A DNA stretch of 64,000 nucleotides from Baaleninema simplex PCC 7105 (GTDB lineage Bacteria > Cyanobacteriota > Cyanobacteriia > Cyanobacteriales > Geitlerinemataceae), in assembly GCF_000332355.1 (NCBI RefSeq), contig NZ_KB235958.1, positions 3,625,561 to 3,689,560 on the forward strand, written 5' to 3'. The translations under genes were made by a program, and so were the position numbers. Shown here piece after piece: positions 9,098-16,069 of the stretch (position 1 is its first letter; every line of letters begins with the position of its first letter). The notes under the pieces were generated by a model. It was not told the DNA's origin and searched no databases. It saw nothing but the letters and a program-made list of their open reading frames with translations.

Positions 9098-9140
9098 GGG
9101 TCTAAAACCCCGTCCCTCCAGGGCGGTGAGGAGGTCGACC
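9098..9140 (+). mobile_element. Relic of an IS200/IS605-type right end
   Basis: CCGTCCCTCCAGGGCGGTGA followed by GGAGGTCGACC resembles the hairpin plus GGATGTCAA terminus seen at 9602-9650 (minus strand). It is degenerate and has no tnpB beside it. Confidence 0.55.
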
Positions 9141-9242
9141 GGGTGCGATCGCGTGAACCCATCGCGCCTTATTTTATTGACATTTATTTTAAATAACTTT
9201 ATAGTAATAAAACAGAATAACGAATAAAAGGTATAGGTAGCC

Positions 9243-9605
9243 ATGAAAATCGCCGTTCCCGTCGCCAGTCACGAAGGAGAGAATGCCGCACTGGGGGAGA
9301 GCTTCGGACGGTCGGACTATTTTGCCATCGTGGAACTCGACGATAGAGGCATTGAATTTATTGAGAATCCAGCTCGACAAGACGGTAGCGGAGCCGGAAT
9401 CAAAGCCGTGCAAGCCGTGGCCGATGCAGGCGTCGAGGCGGTCGTCGTTCCGCGTTTGGGACCCAAAGCCGTTCGAGCCTTGAAAGATGCTGGAATCACG
9501 GCGTTTGAATTTACGGGAGATACACTCGAAAGCGCGATCGCAGCCTTTCAAGCCGGACAACTGAGCGAATTTTCCCCTGAAGGTTGCGGACATCAGCATT
9601 GTTGA
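9243..9605 (+). CDS. NifX/NifB-like dinitrogenase cofactor-type metal-cluster binding protein
   Basis: 120 residues spanning the whole Nitro_FeMo-Co domain: N-terminal MKIAVPVASHEG, FGRSDYFAIVELDD, and a conserved GSGAGIKAVQAVADAGVEAV stretch. Relatives bind iron-sulfur or FeMo-cofactor precursors. The C-terminus is Cys/His-rich (GCGHQHC). The TGA stop lies within TTGACATCC, the end of an IS-like right end on the other strand, so the extreme C-terminus may be shaped by that insertion. Two MinD-type ATPases with ferredoxin inserts follow after a repeat-filled gap. This association is known from anaerobes; no nif structural genes are in the window, so a role in nitrogen fixation is not implied. 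Confidence 0.88.
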   Translation: MKIAVPVASHEGENAALGESFGRSDYFAIVELDDRGIEFIENPARQDGSGAGIKAVQAVADAGVEAVVVPRLGPKAVRALKDAGITAFEFTGDTLESAIAAFQAGQLSEFSPEGCGHQHC

Positions 9606-9700
9606 CATCCTCACCGCCCTGGAAGGACGGTGATTCCCAAACCTCGCGATTTGGGTTCCTGCTTCCTTCTCTCTCGAGTTTTTCGCAGTTGCTCTCCGGA
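9602..9700 (-). pseudogene. 3' remnant of a TnpB element, minus strand
   Basis: Read on the minus strand, it encodes EQLRKTREKEAGTQIARF, then a hairpin around TTCC, then GGATGTCAA. The TnpB gene at 51842 ends with GQLRKTRKGPKQKPKS, and its downstream DNA follows the same order. Only the last codons and right end remain. Confidence 0.75.
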
Positions 9701-10020
9701 TCGAGATCCTTCAAGTCTTACACTCGCTTCACAGGCTGTAACGGTGTGTCCCACCGCCAAAATTCCAATTCAATTGGAGTTTTAGGCAAACTTACTAACT
9801 TGGGTTTCGTTAGCCAGTTTAACCATTCACGTCCATTGTACTGTAAAGCCGCCCTAGAAGGCTTGCCCTGCTCGCACTGCTTGCACTGCTTGCACTGAGC
9901 TTGTCGAAGTGAGCTTGTCGAAGTGAGCTTGTCGAAGTGAGCTAAGTCGAAGGCTTGCCCTGAGCCAAGTCGAAGGGGGCGGGGTTTCAAACCCAAAATT
10001 TTCGATGAGGTTATGGGGTG
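9606..10020. other. Repeat-filled gap between nifX-like and the first MinD-like gene
   Basis: 415 bases. It contains the TnpB 3' remnant, an unidentified minus-strand frame (9718-9850, YNGREWLNWLTKPKLVSLP) that may be a further IS remnant, TTGCACTGC repeats near 9875-9897, and the 14-mer tandem array at 9897-9952. The frame has no convincing start or family. Confidence 0.5.
9897..9952. repeat. Tandem 14-mer array (GAGCTTGTCGAAGT)
   Basis: Three exact units at 9897-9938, then a variant unit (GAGCTAAGTCGAAG) at 9939-9952. The CTTCGACAAGCTCA motif on the reverse strand is a widespread bacterial intergenic repeat. It lies upstream of the MinD-like gene pair. Confidence 0.85.
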
Positions 10021-10884
10021 ATGAAAATTGCCGTACTCAGTGGTAAAGGGGGAGCCGGTAAAACCACTGTCGCCACGAATTTCGCTCTTTCTTTATCTAG
10101 CGTAGGAACGGTGCAACTGTTCGACGCGGACGTAGAAGAGCCGAACGCGCGTCTGTTCGTCCGTCCGAATTTCGGCGATCGCAGCGAACCCGTTCGCCGT
10201 CGGGTTCCCGTCGTGAATGCCGAAAAATGTGCGTTGTGTCAAACCTGCGTTCGATTTTGCCAGTTTAACGCCCTCGCGAAGTTGGGCAACCGTATCGTCG
10301 TTTACCCCGAAGCCTGTCACAGTTGCGGGGGGTGCAAACAGGTTTGTACGGCGAACGCGATTTCCGAAGTCGATCGCGATGTGGGTGTATTGCAGTGGGA
10401 CACCGACGTTTCGGGGATCGAATTTTGGCAAGGGGAGCTGTACGTCGGGGAAGAATCCGCCGTTCCTACGATCCGGGCGTTAATACAGCATATCGACGAA
10501 CGCAAAATTGCCGTTCTCGACGCTCCCCCAGGAACTGCGTGTGCGGCGGTGGAAGTGGCCGCCAGCAGCGATTTTTGTCTGTTTGTCGCCGAACCGACAC
10601 CGTTTGGCTTGCACGATTTACAGATGACCGTCGAGGCGATCGCCCCGTTCGACAAGCCTTGGGGACTCGTTATCAACCGCTCTGAAGGGGCGGCCGATCG
10701 ACCGCTCGAAGCCTACGCTCGAGCGCGGGGTCTTCCCATTTTACTGAAGATTCCGTTCGATCGCGCTTTTGCCGAACTTTACTCTCGCGGGATTCCCTTC
10801 GTCGAAAGATATCCGAGTTGGAAACTGCGTTTTCGAGACCTGTTCGATCGCATTCGATCGCCTCACCCGGTTAAGTTCTCATGA
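10021..10884 (+). CDS. MinD/Mrp-type P-loop ATPase with inserted 2[4Fe-4S] ferredoxin domain (first copy)
   Basis: 287 residues from ATG 10021; an in-frame GTG at 10018 is less likely, since MKIAVLSGKGG is the family N-terminus. A deviant Walker A, GKGGAGKTT, lies at 8-16. A ferredoxin-like insert at about 65-110 has two four-cysteine clusters (CALCQTCVRFC and CHSCGGCKQVC). A MinD-like switch (LDAPPGTACA) and C-terminal nucleotide-binding half follow. The family belongs to COG1149-like ATPases often encoded beside NifX/NifB-like proteins. It probably works in assembly or transfer of metal clusters in the cytoplasm; the target is unknown. Its stop overlaps the next start (ATGA at 10881-10884), implying translational coupling and a possible heterodimer. 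Confidence 0.88.
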   Translation: MKIAVLSGKGGAGKTTVATNFALSLSSVGTVQLFDADVEEPNARLFVRPNFGDRSEPVRRRVPVVNAEKCALCQTCVRFCQFNALAKLGNRIVVYPEACHSCGGCKQVCTANAISEVDRDVGVLQWDTDVSGIEFWQGELYVGEESAVPTIRALIQHIDERKIAVLDAPPGTACAAVEVAASSDFCLFVAEPTPFGLHDLQMTVEAIAPFDKPWGLVINRSEGAADRPLEAYARARGLPILLKIPFDRAFAELYSRGIPFVERYPSWKLRFRDLFDRIRSPHPVKFS

Positions 10885-11744
10885 AAGAAGTCGTCGTTAT
10901 CAGTGGAAAAGGTGGAACGGGAAAAACCACCGTGACCGCCAACCTCGCAGCCCTGGCCAACCAGTTCGTTCTCGCCGATTGCGACGTAGACGCCCCGAAC
11001 CTCCATATTCTCCTCAACCCGAAAATTCTGGAAGAGAAACCGTTTTACGGGGGAAACGTGGTGGTTCGCCACAGCGATCGCTGCATTGACTGCGGCTTGT
11101 GTCGTGTGTTGTGCGAGTTCGAGGCCATCGCCGCAGACGGGGCGATCGATCCCATCAAATGCGAAGGGTGTAACCTCTGCGTGGTGAAATGTCCTATGGG
11201 GGCGTTGAAACTGGTTCCCCAACAAAGCGGAACCCTCTATTTTTCCGAAATCGATCGCGCCTTGATGGTTCACGGGAGATTGAAAGCTGGGGGGGAAAAC
11301 TCCGGTAAACTCGTCACACAAATCAAGCGTATCGCGGCGCAGGTGGCGAAAGAGTACGGTTGCGAGTGGGCGATCGTCGACGGCTCGCCGGGAATTGGCT
11401 GTCCGACGATCGCCTCAGTGCGAGGTGCAGACGCAGCGTTAATCGTCACCGAACCCACCGTTTCGGGGTTGGCGGACTTAAAACGAGTCGTGCAATTGGT
11501 CGAACAGTTCCGCGTGCGGGCGTTTGTCATCATCAACAAATTCGATCTCAATTTAACGGTGACTGAAGAGATCGAAGCCTTTTGTGGCGATCGCGACATT
11601 GTCGTTCTCGGACGTCTTCCTCTGACTCAAGCGGTTGTCGAAGCGTTGCGACGGGGAGAATTGCTGGTGCGTCAAGGACGACCGAATCCCGTCGGCGATG
11701 AATTAAACGCTATCTGGAATCAATTAAACGCCTGTCTAAGTTGA
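10881..11744 (+). CDS. MinD/Mrp-type P-loop ATPase with inserted 2[4Fe-4S] ferredoxin domain (second copy)
   Basis: 287 residues, paralog of the preceding gene and overlapping it by 4 nt. Walker A is GKGGTGKTT (9-17), the ferredoxin insert has CIDCGLCRVLC and CEGCNLCVVKC, and the switch region is IVDGSPGIGCP. Sequence between the two copies is well diverged, suggesting an old duplication and an obligate pair. The last 117 coding bases, plus 8 bases past the stop, are repeated exactly at 15677-15801, beyond the restriction-modification island. The island therefore sits against this gene's 3' end while leaving the gene intact. Confidence 0.88.
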   Translation: MKEVVVISGKGGTGKTTVTANLAALANQFVLADCDVDAPNLHILLNPKILEEKPFYGGNVVVRHSDRCIDCGLCRVLCEFEAIAADGAIDPIKCEGCNLCVVKCPMGALKLVPQQSGTLYFSEIDRALMVHGRLKAGGENSGKLVTQIKRIAAQVAKEYGCEWAIVDGSPGIGCPTIASVRGADAALIVTEPTVSGLADLKRVVQLVEQFRVRAFVIINKFDLNLTVTEEIEAFCGDRDIVVLGRLPLTQAVVEALRRGELLVRQGRPNPVGDELNAIWNQLNACLS

Positions 11745-11752
11745 GTTTCGGC
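11628..11752. repeat. 125-bp perfect direct repeat, left copy
   Basis: Begins CAAGCGGTTGTCGAAGCG within the MinD-like gene and ends GAGTTTCGGC past its stop. It is identical to 15677-15801. The pair brackets the restriction-modification/TnpB segment. Confidence 0.97.
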
Positions 11753-11838
11753 ATTTTCTATTTTGGCTGTCTATAGGTTTCTAGAGACAACGTCTTGTGA
11801 AAAGGCAGTCTCGGGCCCCTCAGTCTGTCAACCTTTGA

Positions 11839-11874
11839 TATAATGTAGACGATATGTCACCTTGACGATCGCAT
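11839..11874 (+). promoter_or_regulatory. Methyltransferase promoter with C-protein operator
   Basis: A TATAAT -10 box at 11839-11844 is followed directly by GTAGACGATATGTCAC. Its core, GAC-GATAT-GTC (11848-11858), matches the two cores in front of the C-protein gene. A degenerate second copy (GACGATCGCAT) starts at 11864. An operator over the expected start point suggests repression of the methyltransferase. No good -35 box was seen. Confidence 0.65.
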
Positions 11875-11895
11875 TAATCTAGTCTTCAAAAGCCC

Positions 11896-13065
11896 GTGGA
11901 ATCGATTCAGCTTTCCCTTTTCCCACAACTTGAGATCGAAGAAAAAAAGCCCAGACAAAAGCAGCCAAAATTAGGACGCTACGAGCGTATCAAGCGCGAT
12001 CTCGAAAAAAATGATAACGATCCCTATAAATTATTTATAGATATCAGTCAGATCGAAAAAGGAAATTTTGAATATAATTTCATCGATCTGTTCTGTGGTG
12101 CAGGTGGAATGACCCAAGGCTTGCAACAGGCAGGTTATAAGCCTATCGCGAGTGCTGAAATCAGCCCGATCGCATCAGCTACTCATCAGCGCAACTTTCC
12201 CGACTGTCACCATTTTAATGGAGATATACACAGTCTGTCGGCCAAAGCATGGCTCGAAGCGATTGGTTCCCCTCCTATTCATGTAGTCGTTGGCGGCCCG
12301 CCTTGCCAAGGATTTTCAGTTGCTGGAAAAAGAGATCCGAACGACCCTCGAAATTTTCTCTTTCAGGAATTTATACGAATTGTAGCTGAACTTCAACCTT
12401 GGTATGTTGTTATGGAAAATGTACCGGGAATTTTGACGATGAAGAAAGGTCTCGTCAAAGAAGATATTTTCCAAAAATTTAACAGCATTGGATATTCAAC
12501 GATTTCAGTTGCAATTCTAGAATCTGCCGAATATGGAATTCCTCAGATTCGTCCTCGTGCCATATTTATCGCCAATCACTTCGAGTTTCCCAATCCGTTT
12601 CCTCAGCCCCAACTTACACCGAATGAATACGTTCCTATTGAAGCGGCAATTGCAGATTTACCAGAATACAATCCACTTCCAGAGATTAATCACGAATGGA
12701 CTCGACACTCACCGCAATATATGGAAAGAATAGCCCAAGTTCCTCCTGGCGGATCGTTATATAAATCCTATGCTGATGCTTTTAAACGTCAGTATTCAGG
12801 AAAACCGAGCATGACGGTAAAGGAAAATCACGGAGGAACTCATATCCATCCTTATCTCAATCGAGTCATTTCAGCTAGAGAAATGGCAAGACTTCAAACT
12901 TTTCCAGACGACTTTATATTTGAAGGAACGATGAAAAAAGCAATGTGGCAGATTGGCAACGCTGTTCCTCCTCGACTCGCTGAGTGTATTGGGTTGTCTC
13001 TATTTCCCTATCTTCGTAAACTTTCAATCTCTATAAATGAATCTAAAAGCAGACACCTCGACTAA
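11896..13065 (+). CDS. C5-cytosine DNA methyltransferase (type II restriction-modification)
   Basis: 389 residues from GTG 11896. It methylates cytosine at carbon 5 in a specific DNA sequence, protecting host DNA from the partner nuclease. The motifs are in normal order: I DLFCGAGGMTQG (64-75), IV GGPPCQGFS with catalytic Cys137, VI MENVPG, VIII QIRPRAIFIA, and IX/X REMARLQTFPDDF with QIGNAVPP. The N-terminal 60 residues are a charged extension. No GCGATCGC octamer occurs in the gene, and the DNA is more AT-rich than the flanks, consistent with recent acquisition. It converges with the HNH nuclease gene. Recognition sequence unknown. Confidence 0.95.
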   Translation: MESIQLSLFPQLEIEEKKPRQKQPKLGRYERIKRDLEKNDNDPYKLFIDISQIEKGNFEYNFIDLFCGAGGMTQGLQQAGYKPIASAEISPIASATHQRNFPDCHHFNGDIHSLSAKAWLEAIGSPPIHVVVGGPPCQGFSVAGKRDPNDPRNFLFQEFIRIVAELQPWYVVMENVPGILTMKKGLVKEDIFQKFNSIGYSTISVAILESAEYGIPQIRPRAIFIANHFEFPNPFPQPQLTPNEYVPIEAAIADLPEYNPLPEINHEWTRHSPQYMERIAQVPPGGSLYKSYADAFKRQYSGKPSMTVKENHGGTHIHPYLNRVISAREMARLQTFPDDFIFEGTMKKAMWQIGNAVPPRLAECIGLSLFPYLRKLSISINESKSRHLD

Positions 13066-13292
13066 TTCAAGCTTATTGATAAAGGCTCTACTATTAGGTG
13101 CATCTCAATGTTGTAGAACGACCCCTCCGCCTTCAGCACTCAGCACCTCCCTTTAGCAAGAGGAGGATGGTTAGGGTTCCGATTGCAAAAGTGAGATAGT
13201 GAAATGCACCCCTACTATCGAAAATTGGCAACTAGATTTCAAGGGTTTCAGCCATTGGAGTTTGAGTCAGAATTAATTTCTCGAGATGCCCG
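13057..13292. repeat. Dispersed repeat copy 2 (partner at 5513-5750)
   Basis: The left arm (13057-13093) ends GGCTCTACTAT and the right arm (13212-13292) restarts CTACTATCGA. The two are split by the MITE-like element at 13095-13211. The right arm overlaps the 3' end of the HNH gene. Confidence 0.75.
13095..13211. mobile_element. MITE-like element with CTACTAT target duplication
   Basis: The ends AGGTGCATCTCA and TGAAATGCACCC are inverted repeats. CTACTAT occurs on both sides (13087-13093 and 13212-13218), while copy 1 of the repeat near 5670 has a single CTACTAT and so shows the empty site. Near the right end, TGCAAAAGTGAGAT matches the left end (reverse strand) of the element at 6058-6210. 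Confidence 0.85.
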
Positions 13293-14006
13293 AGCGCTGT
13301 TGAGATGAGTGTTGAGAGCCTTTCTCCAAGCTTCAAAGTCATACCAACCGCAACCAACACATTCTTTTTCGGCTTCAGAACCTCTTTGATGAGGAGATAC
13401 CCAATTTTCACCCCCTTGATACCAGAACGCAATCCCAAACGGTTGTCCTCGTTTTTCTGTTTTGATACACCGTTCGCAGCTTCTAGACTTCAGAAGATTG
13501 TGGTTGCCCGAACTGTCTTTTTTGAGTAGTTGAAATTTTGATTGAATTTCATCATCACTCATTTCAGAGCTGAGATTATCTTCTGGCGCTCCCCATCGCT
13601 CCATAGGAAATTTATGATCGATAACCAATTCATGTTCAGCTCGCTTTCTTTGCTCAATTACATCTCGATAATCGTAAAATTTTAATATTTTTTTTGCAAG
13701 CTTTTTGGGAATATTGGTTGCTGCATTAGATTGTTGAAGTCTCCCAGTCCATCGATCGTGACGAGTTTTTACTTGACAGATTTTACAATGTCGCATCTCT
13801 GATTTAATAACTAAACCAGGACGTTTTTTAGTTCCTCTCTGTAGTCCTTGTATTCCTCCACCACCAGCATACTGGGCAGTATTAACTTTTTTACCTTCGC
13901 AAACTCGACAGTGCCATTTCCGATCGGAAAGGATATCAAATATTTGTTGTTGAAGTGACTTAGATTTAAACGTTGCTCTGAGTTCTTCTACTAAATTGCC
14001 AGTCAT
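13248..14006 (-). CDS. HNH endonuclease, probable type II restriction enzyme
   Basis: 252 residues. A beta-beta-alpha-metal (HNH) core is formed by HELVIDHKFP (Asp130, His131) and SGNHNLL (Asn168-Asn170). Four CxxC pairs (Cys33/36, 74/77, 177/180, 216/219) should bind structural zinc. It is placed with a C5 methyltransferase and a small HTH regulator, the usual composition of a type II system, so it would cut unmethylated DNA. Its start lies 8 bases after the C-protein gene's stop, forming one minus-strand operon. Roughly the last 14 residues are encoded by the dispersed repeat ending at 13292, suggesting the native C-terminus was replaced. The sequence does not let me name its specificity. 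Confidence 0.82.
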   Translation of the reverse strand: MTGNLVEELRATFKSKSLQQQIFDILSDRKWHCRVCEGKKVNTAQYAGGGGIQGLQRGTKKRPGLVIKSEMRHCKICQVKTRHDRWTGRLQQSNAATNIPKKLAKKILKFYDYRDVIEQRKRAEHELVIDHKFPMERWGAPEDNLSSEMSDDEIQSKFQLLKKDSSGNHNLLKSRSCERCIKTEKRGQPFGIAFWYQGGENWVSPHQRGSEAEKECVGCGWYDFEAWRKALNTHLNSARASREINSDSNSNG

Positions 14007-14014
14007 TTAAGAGA

Positions 14015-14263
14015 TTATTGAATATTTTGAGACTCTGCTTCTAGAGAATCGAGAAGTTCAGAAACCGTAATTTCCAGTCCAGACGCAATTTGAACTAGAG
14101 CCACAAGAGATGGATTTCTAACACCACGTTCGACTCCGGAAATGTAGGTGCGATCTAAATTAGCCCGGAAGCCCAGTTCTTCTTGAGAAAGCTGGCGAAG
14201 AATGCGTTTCTGCTTGACTAAGCTGCCAAAAGCTTGAAGGATCTGATGTCTCGATTCATCCAT
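14015..14263 (-). CDS. XRE/HTH controller (C) protein of the restriction-modification system
   Basis: 82 residues, essentially one Cro/C1-type helix-turn-helix: LSQEELGFRANLDRTYISGVERGVRNPS at about 25-53. Size and position (immediately upstream of the nuclease gene in the same operon) match C proteins, which delay nuclease expression until methylation is established. The symmetric operators at 14285-14313 lie just upstream, and a related one lies in the methyltransferase promoter, which supports this role. It could alternatively be an unrelated XRE repressor. Confidence 0.85.
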   Translation of the reverse strand: MDESRHQILQAFGSLVKQKRILRQLSQEELGFRANLDRTYISGVERGVRNPSLVALVQIASGLEITVSELLDSLEAESQNIQ

Positions 14264-14284
14264 GAAGCTAATTTTGGTAATTTT

Positions 14285-14313
14285 GTAGACGATAAGTCTA
14301 CGGACGATGTGTC
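14285..14313 (-). promoter_or_regulatory. Paired C-protein operators upstream of the C/nuclease operon
   Basis: The perfect palindrome GTAGAC-GATAA-GTCTAC (14285-14301) is followed by GAC-GATGT-GTC (14303-14313). The cores are centred 15 bases apart, and both share the GAC-N5-GTC core with the site at 11848. A strong and a weak site side by side is the arrangement known for C-protein switches (activation at low, repression at high concentration). Confidence 0.75.
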
Positions 14314-14445
14314 ACATTTAGCCTGAACCGCGAGAATCCTACGTTTCTAATCTCCGATTGAAGCGTAGATGAATCGCGGCGGTAAGGTTGCGGGCAAGCC
14401 GTTCGATCTGTTATGCTGCTCTTAGTGCAAAGCTTGTTTCACCTA

Positions 14446-15648
14446 ATGAAAGTTGTCAGGCTGAGAATTTATCCCACGGGAGAGCAGGAAGTTGCCCTGG
14501 CGAAAGCTTTTGGCTGCTGCCGTTTTGTGTGGAACCGTTCTCTGCAACTGACGACGGAAGCCTACCGCCAAACGGGGAAAGGCATCTCTGGGTTAACTCT
14601 CAAAAAGATGCTTCCGCAATGGAAGCGAGAACTGGAGTGGCTCTCAGACACTTATTCTCAATGTCTGCAAAGTTCGGTACTCAACCTCTCGAGAGCCTTC
14701 GTTAACTTCTTTGAGGGACGCGCTCGTTACCCACGATTTAAAAGTAAGCACAAACGGCAATCCCTTCAATACCCGCAAAACGTCAGACTCGAAGGAGATC
14801 GGTTGCATCTTCCCAAAATCGGAGAGGTGTACTGTCGCGTTCATCGTTGGTTTGAAGGGCAAATCAAAACTGTAACTATCAGTCGCAATCCTGATGGACG
14901 GTATCACGCTTCAATCCTTATCGACGACGGTTCGGAAAAACCCGAACCCAATGCCGATGGCAAAGCCATTGGCATCGACTTAGGGTTGAAACACTTTGCC
15001 GTGACTTCTGACGGTGAAAAATACAACAATCCCCGTCACCTCAAGAAGCACGAGCGTAACCTCAAACGCAAACAGCGAAAACTGTCGAGGAAGCAACAAG
15101 GCTCGAACTCTCGCCAAAAAGCCAGGCGGCTCGTGGCGCGAGTTCACAGTAAAATTGCCAACACTCGAGCCGATTTTCTCCACAAGCTATCCCGCAAGAT
15201 AGTCAATGAGAACCAAGTGATTGTGGTGGAAAATCTAGCCGTGAAGAACATGGTCAGGAATCACAGCCTCGCTAAGGCAATAAGCGATGTGGGCTGGGGT
15301 ATGTTTTCAACCCTGCTCAAATACAAGGCAGAGGGAGAAGGGAAGGTCTATCTAGAAGTCGATCGATTCTTCCCCAGCACTCACCTTTGCTCTGAAACGC
15401 TGTTGCCGCTCCCCAAGATGGGACTCGACGTGCGATCGTTTGAATGTCCGCAATGTGGGCAGATTCACGACCGCGACATCAATGCGGCAATCAATCTTAA
15501 AAATGAAGGCTTGCGGATATGGGCCTCGGGAACCGGGGCTTCTGCCAGTGGAAGGAATGTAAGTCCAAAGGGAGGTCGAATTCGTTCGACGCTTTCCGAG
15601 GCAATTCCCAGTGAAGCTGGAAGCCACTCATCAATCGCCTCGCGATGA
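14446..15648 (+). CDS. tnpB: TnpB-family RNA-guided nuclease (IS200/IS605 type) with damaged zinc ribbon
   Basis: 400 residues from ATG 14446, where MKVVRLRIYPTGEQ is the family N-terminus; an upstream in-frame start at 14413 adds non-family residues. The RuvC triad is present: GIDLGLKHFAV (Asp), VVENLAVKNM (Glu), RDINAAINL (Asp). The zinc ribbon reads LCSETLLPLPKMGLDV...CPQCG, so only one cysteine remains in the first half. No TnpA is adjacent. It is the last gene of the island; its right end touches the right 125-bp repeat. It could be active or decaying; the residues alone do not decide. Confidence 0.9.
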   Translation: MKVVRLRIYPTGEQEVALAKAFGCCRFVWNRSLQLTTEAYRQTGKGISGLTLKKMLPQWKRELEWLSDTYSQCLQSSVLNLSRAFVNFFEGRARYPRFKSKHKRQSLQYPQNVRLEGDRLHLPKIGEVYCRVHRWFEGQIKTVTISRNPDGRYHASILIDDGSEKPEPNADGKAIGIDLGLKHFAVTSDGEKYNNPRHLKKHERNLKRKQRKLSRKQQGSNSRQKARRLVARVHSKIANTRADFLHKLSRKIVNENQVIVVENLAVKNMVRNHSLAKAISDVGWGMFSTLLKYKAEGEGKVYLEVDRFFPSTHLCSETLLPLPKMGLDVRSFECPQCGQIHDRDINAAINLKNEGLRIWASGTGASASGRNVSPKGGRIRSTLSEAIPSEAGSHSSIASR

Positions 15649-15675
15649 TGAGTGGTAGTTCACTACGTCTGTCAA
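15624..15675 (+). mobile_element. Right end of the island TnpB element
   Basis: Perfect stem CCACTCATCA (15624-15633) / TGATGAGTGG (15646-15655), followed by GTCTGTCAA (15667-15675), the equivalent of the GGATGTCAA terminus of the other two elements. The 125-bp repeat starts two bases later. Confidence 0.7.
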
Positions 15676-15676
15676 A

Positions 15677-15801
15677 CAAGCGGTTGTCGAAGCGTTGCGA
15701 CGGGGAGAATTGCTGGTGCGTCAAGGACGACCGAATCCCGTCGGCGATGAATTAAACGCTATCTGGAATCAATTAAACGCCTGTCTAAGTTGAGTTTCGG
15801 C
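15677..15801. repeat. 125-bp perfect direct repeat, right copy
   Basis: Exact copy of 11628-11752. Here it is a non-functional 3' fragment of the MinD-like gene. It is followed by what was probably the original downstream sequence of that gene. Confidence 0.97.
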
Positions 15802-16069
15802 GACTTTACCCACCTCAGTTTCCAAGGTCGCCTCTGGAATTTTCCCGATCGTTCGAGCCAGACTCGTTACACTAAAAGAGGATGTCACGTTTCGAGCGGG
15901 GATAGGGTACGAACGACGTTACTCACAGGTTGTCACGACGGTAAACCTACTAACTCCCGTTCTCGTTCCCTCTCGATCGAATCCCGCAAATTTCAAATAC
16001 TCAATTTCAAAAATTGAATTTAAAACATGAAAATTGCAAAGTCATTATAGTGCGATCGAGGAATCAATA
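15802..16069. other. Gap downstream of the island
   Basis: 268 bases without a credible gene. TAAAAGAGGATGTCACG near 15872 resembles an IS right-end terminus but lacks a hairpin. The region should include the promoter of the DUF7219 gene. Confidence 0.35.

Noticed and set aside
9718..9996. Minus-strand open frame of 92 residues
   Set aside because: Half of it is the CTTCGACAAGCTCA repeat; the rest may be an IS remnant but could not be assigned.
9243..11744. Part of a nitrogen-fixation cluster
   Set aside because: No nifHDK, nifB or other nif genes in the window; the NifX-like domain alone does not show nitrogenase function.
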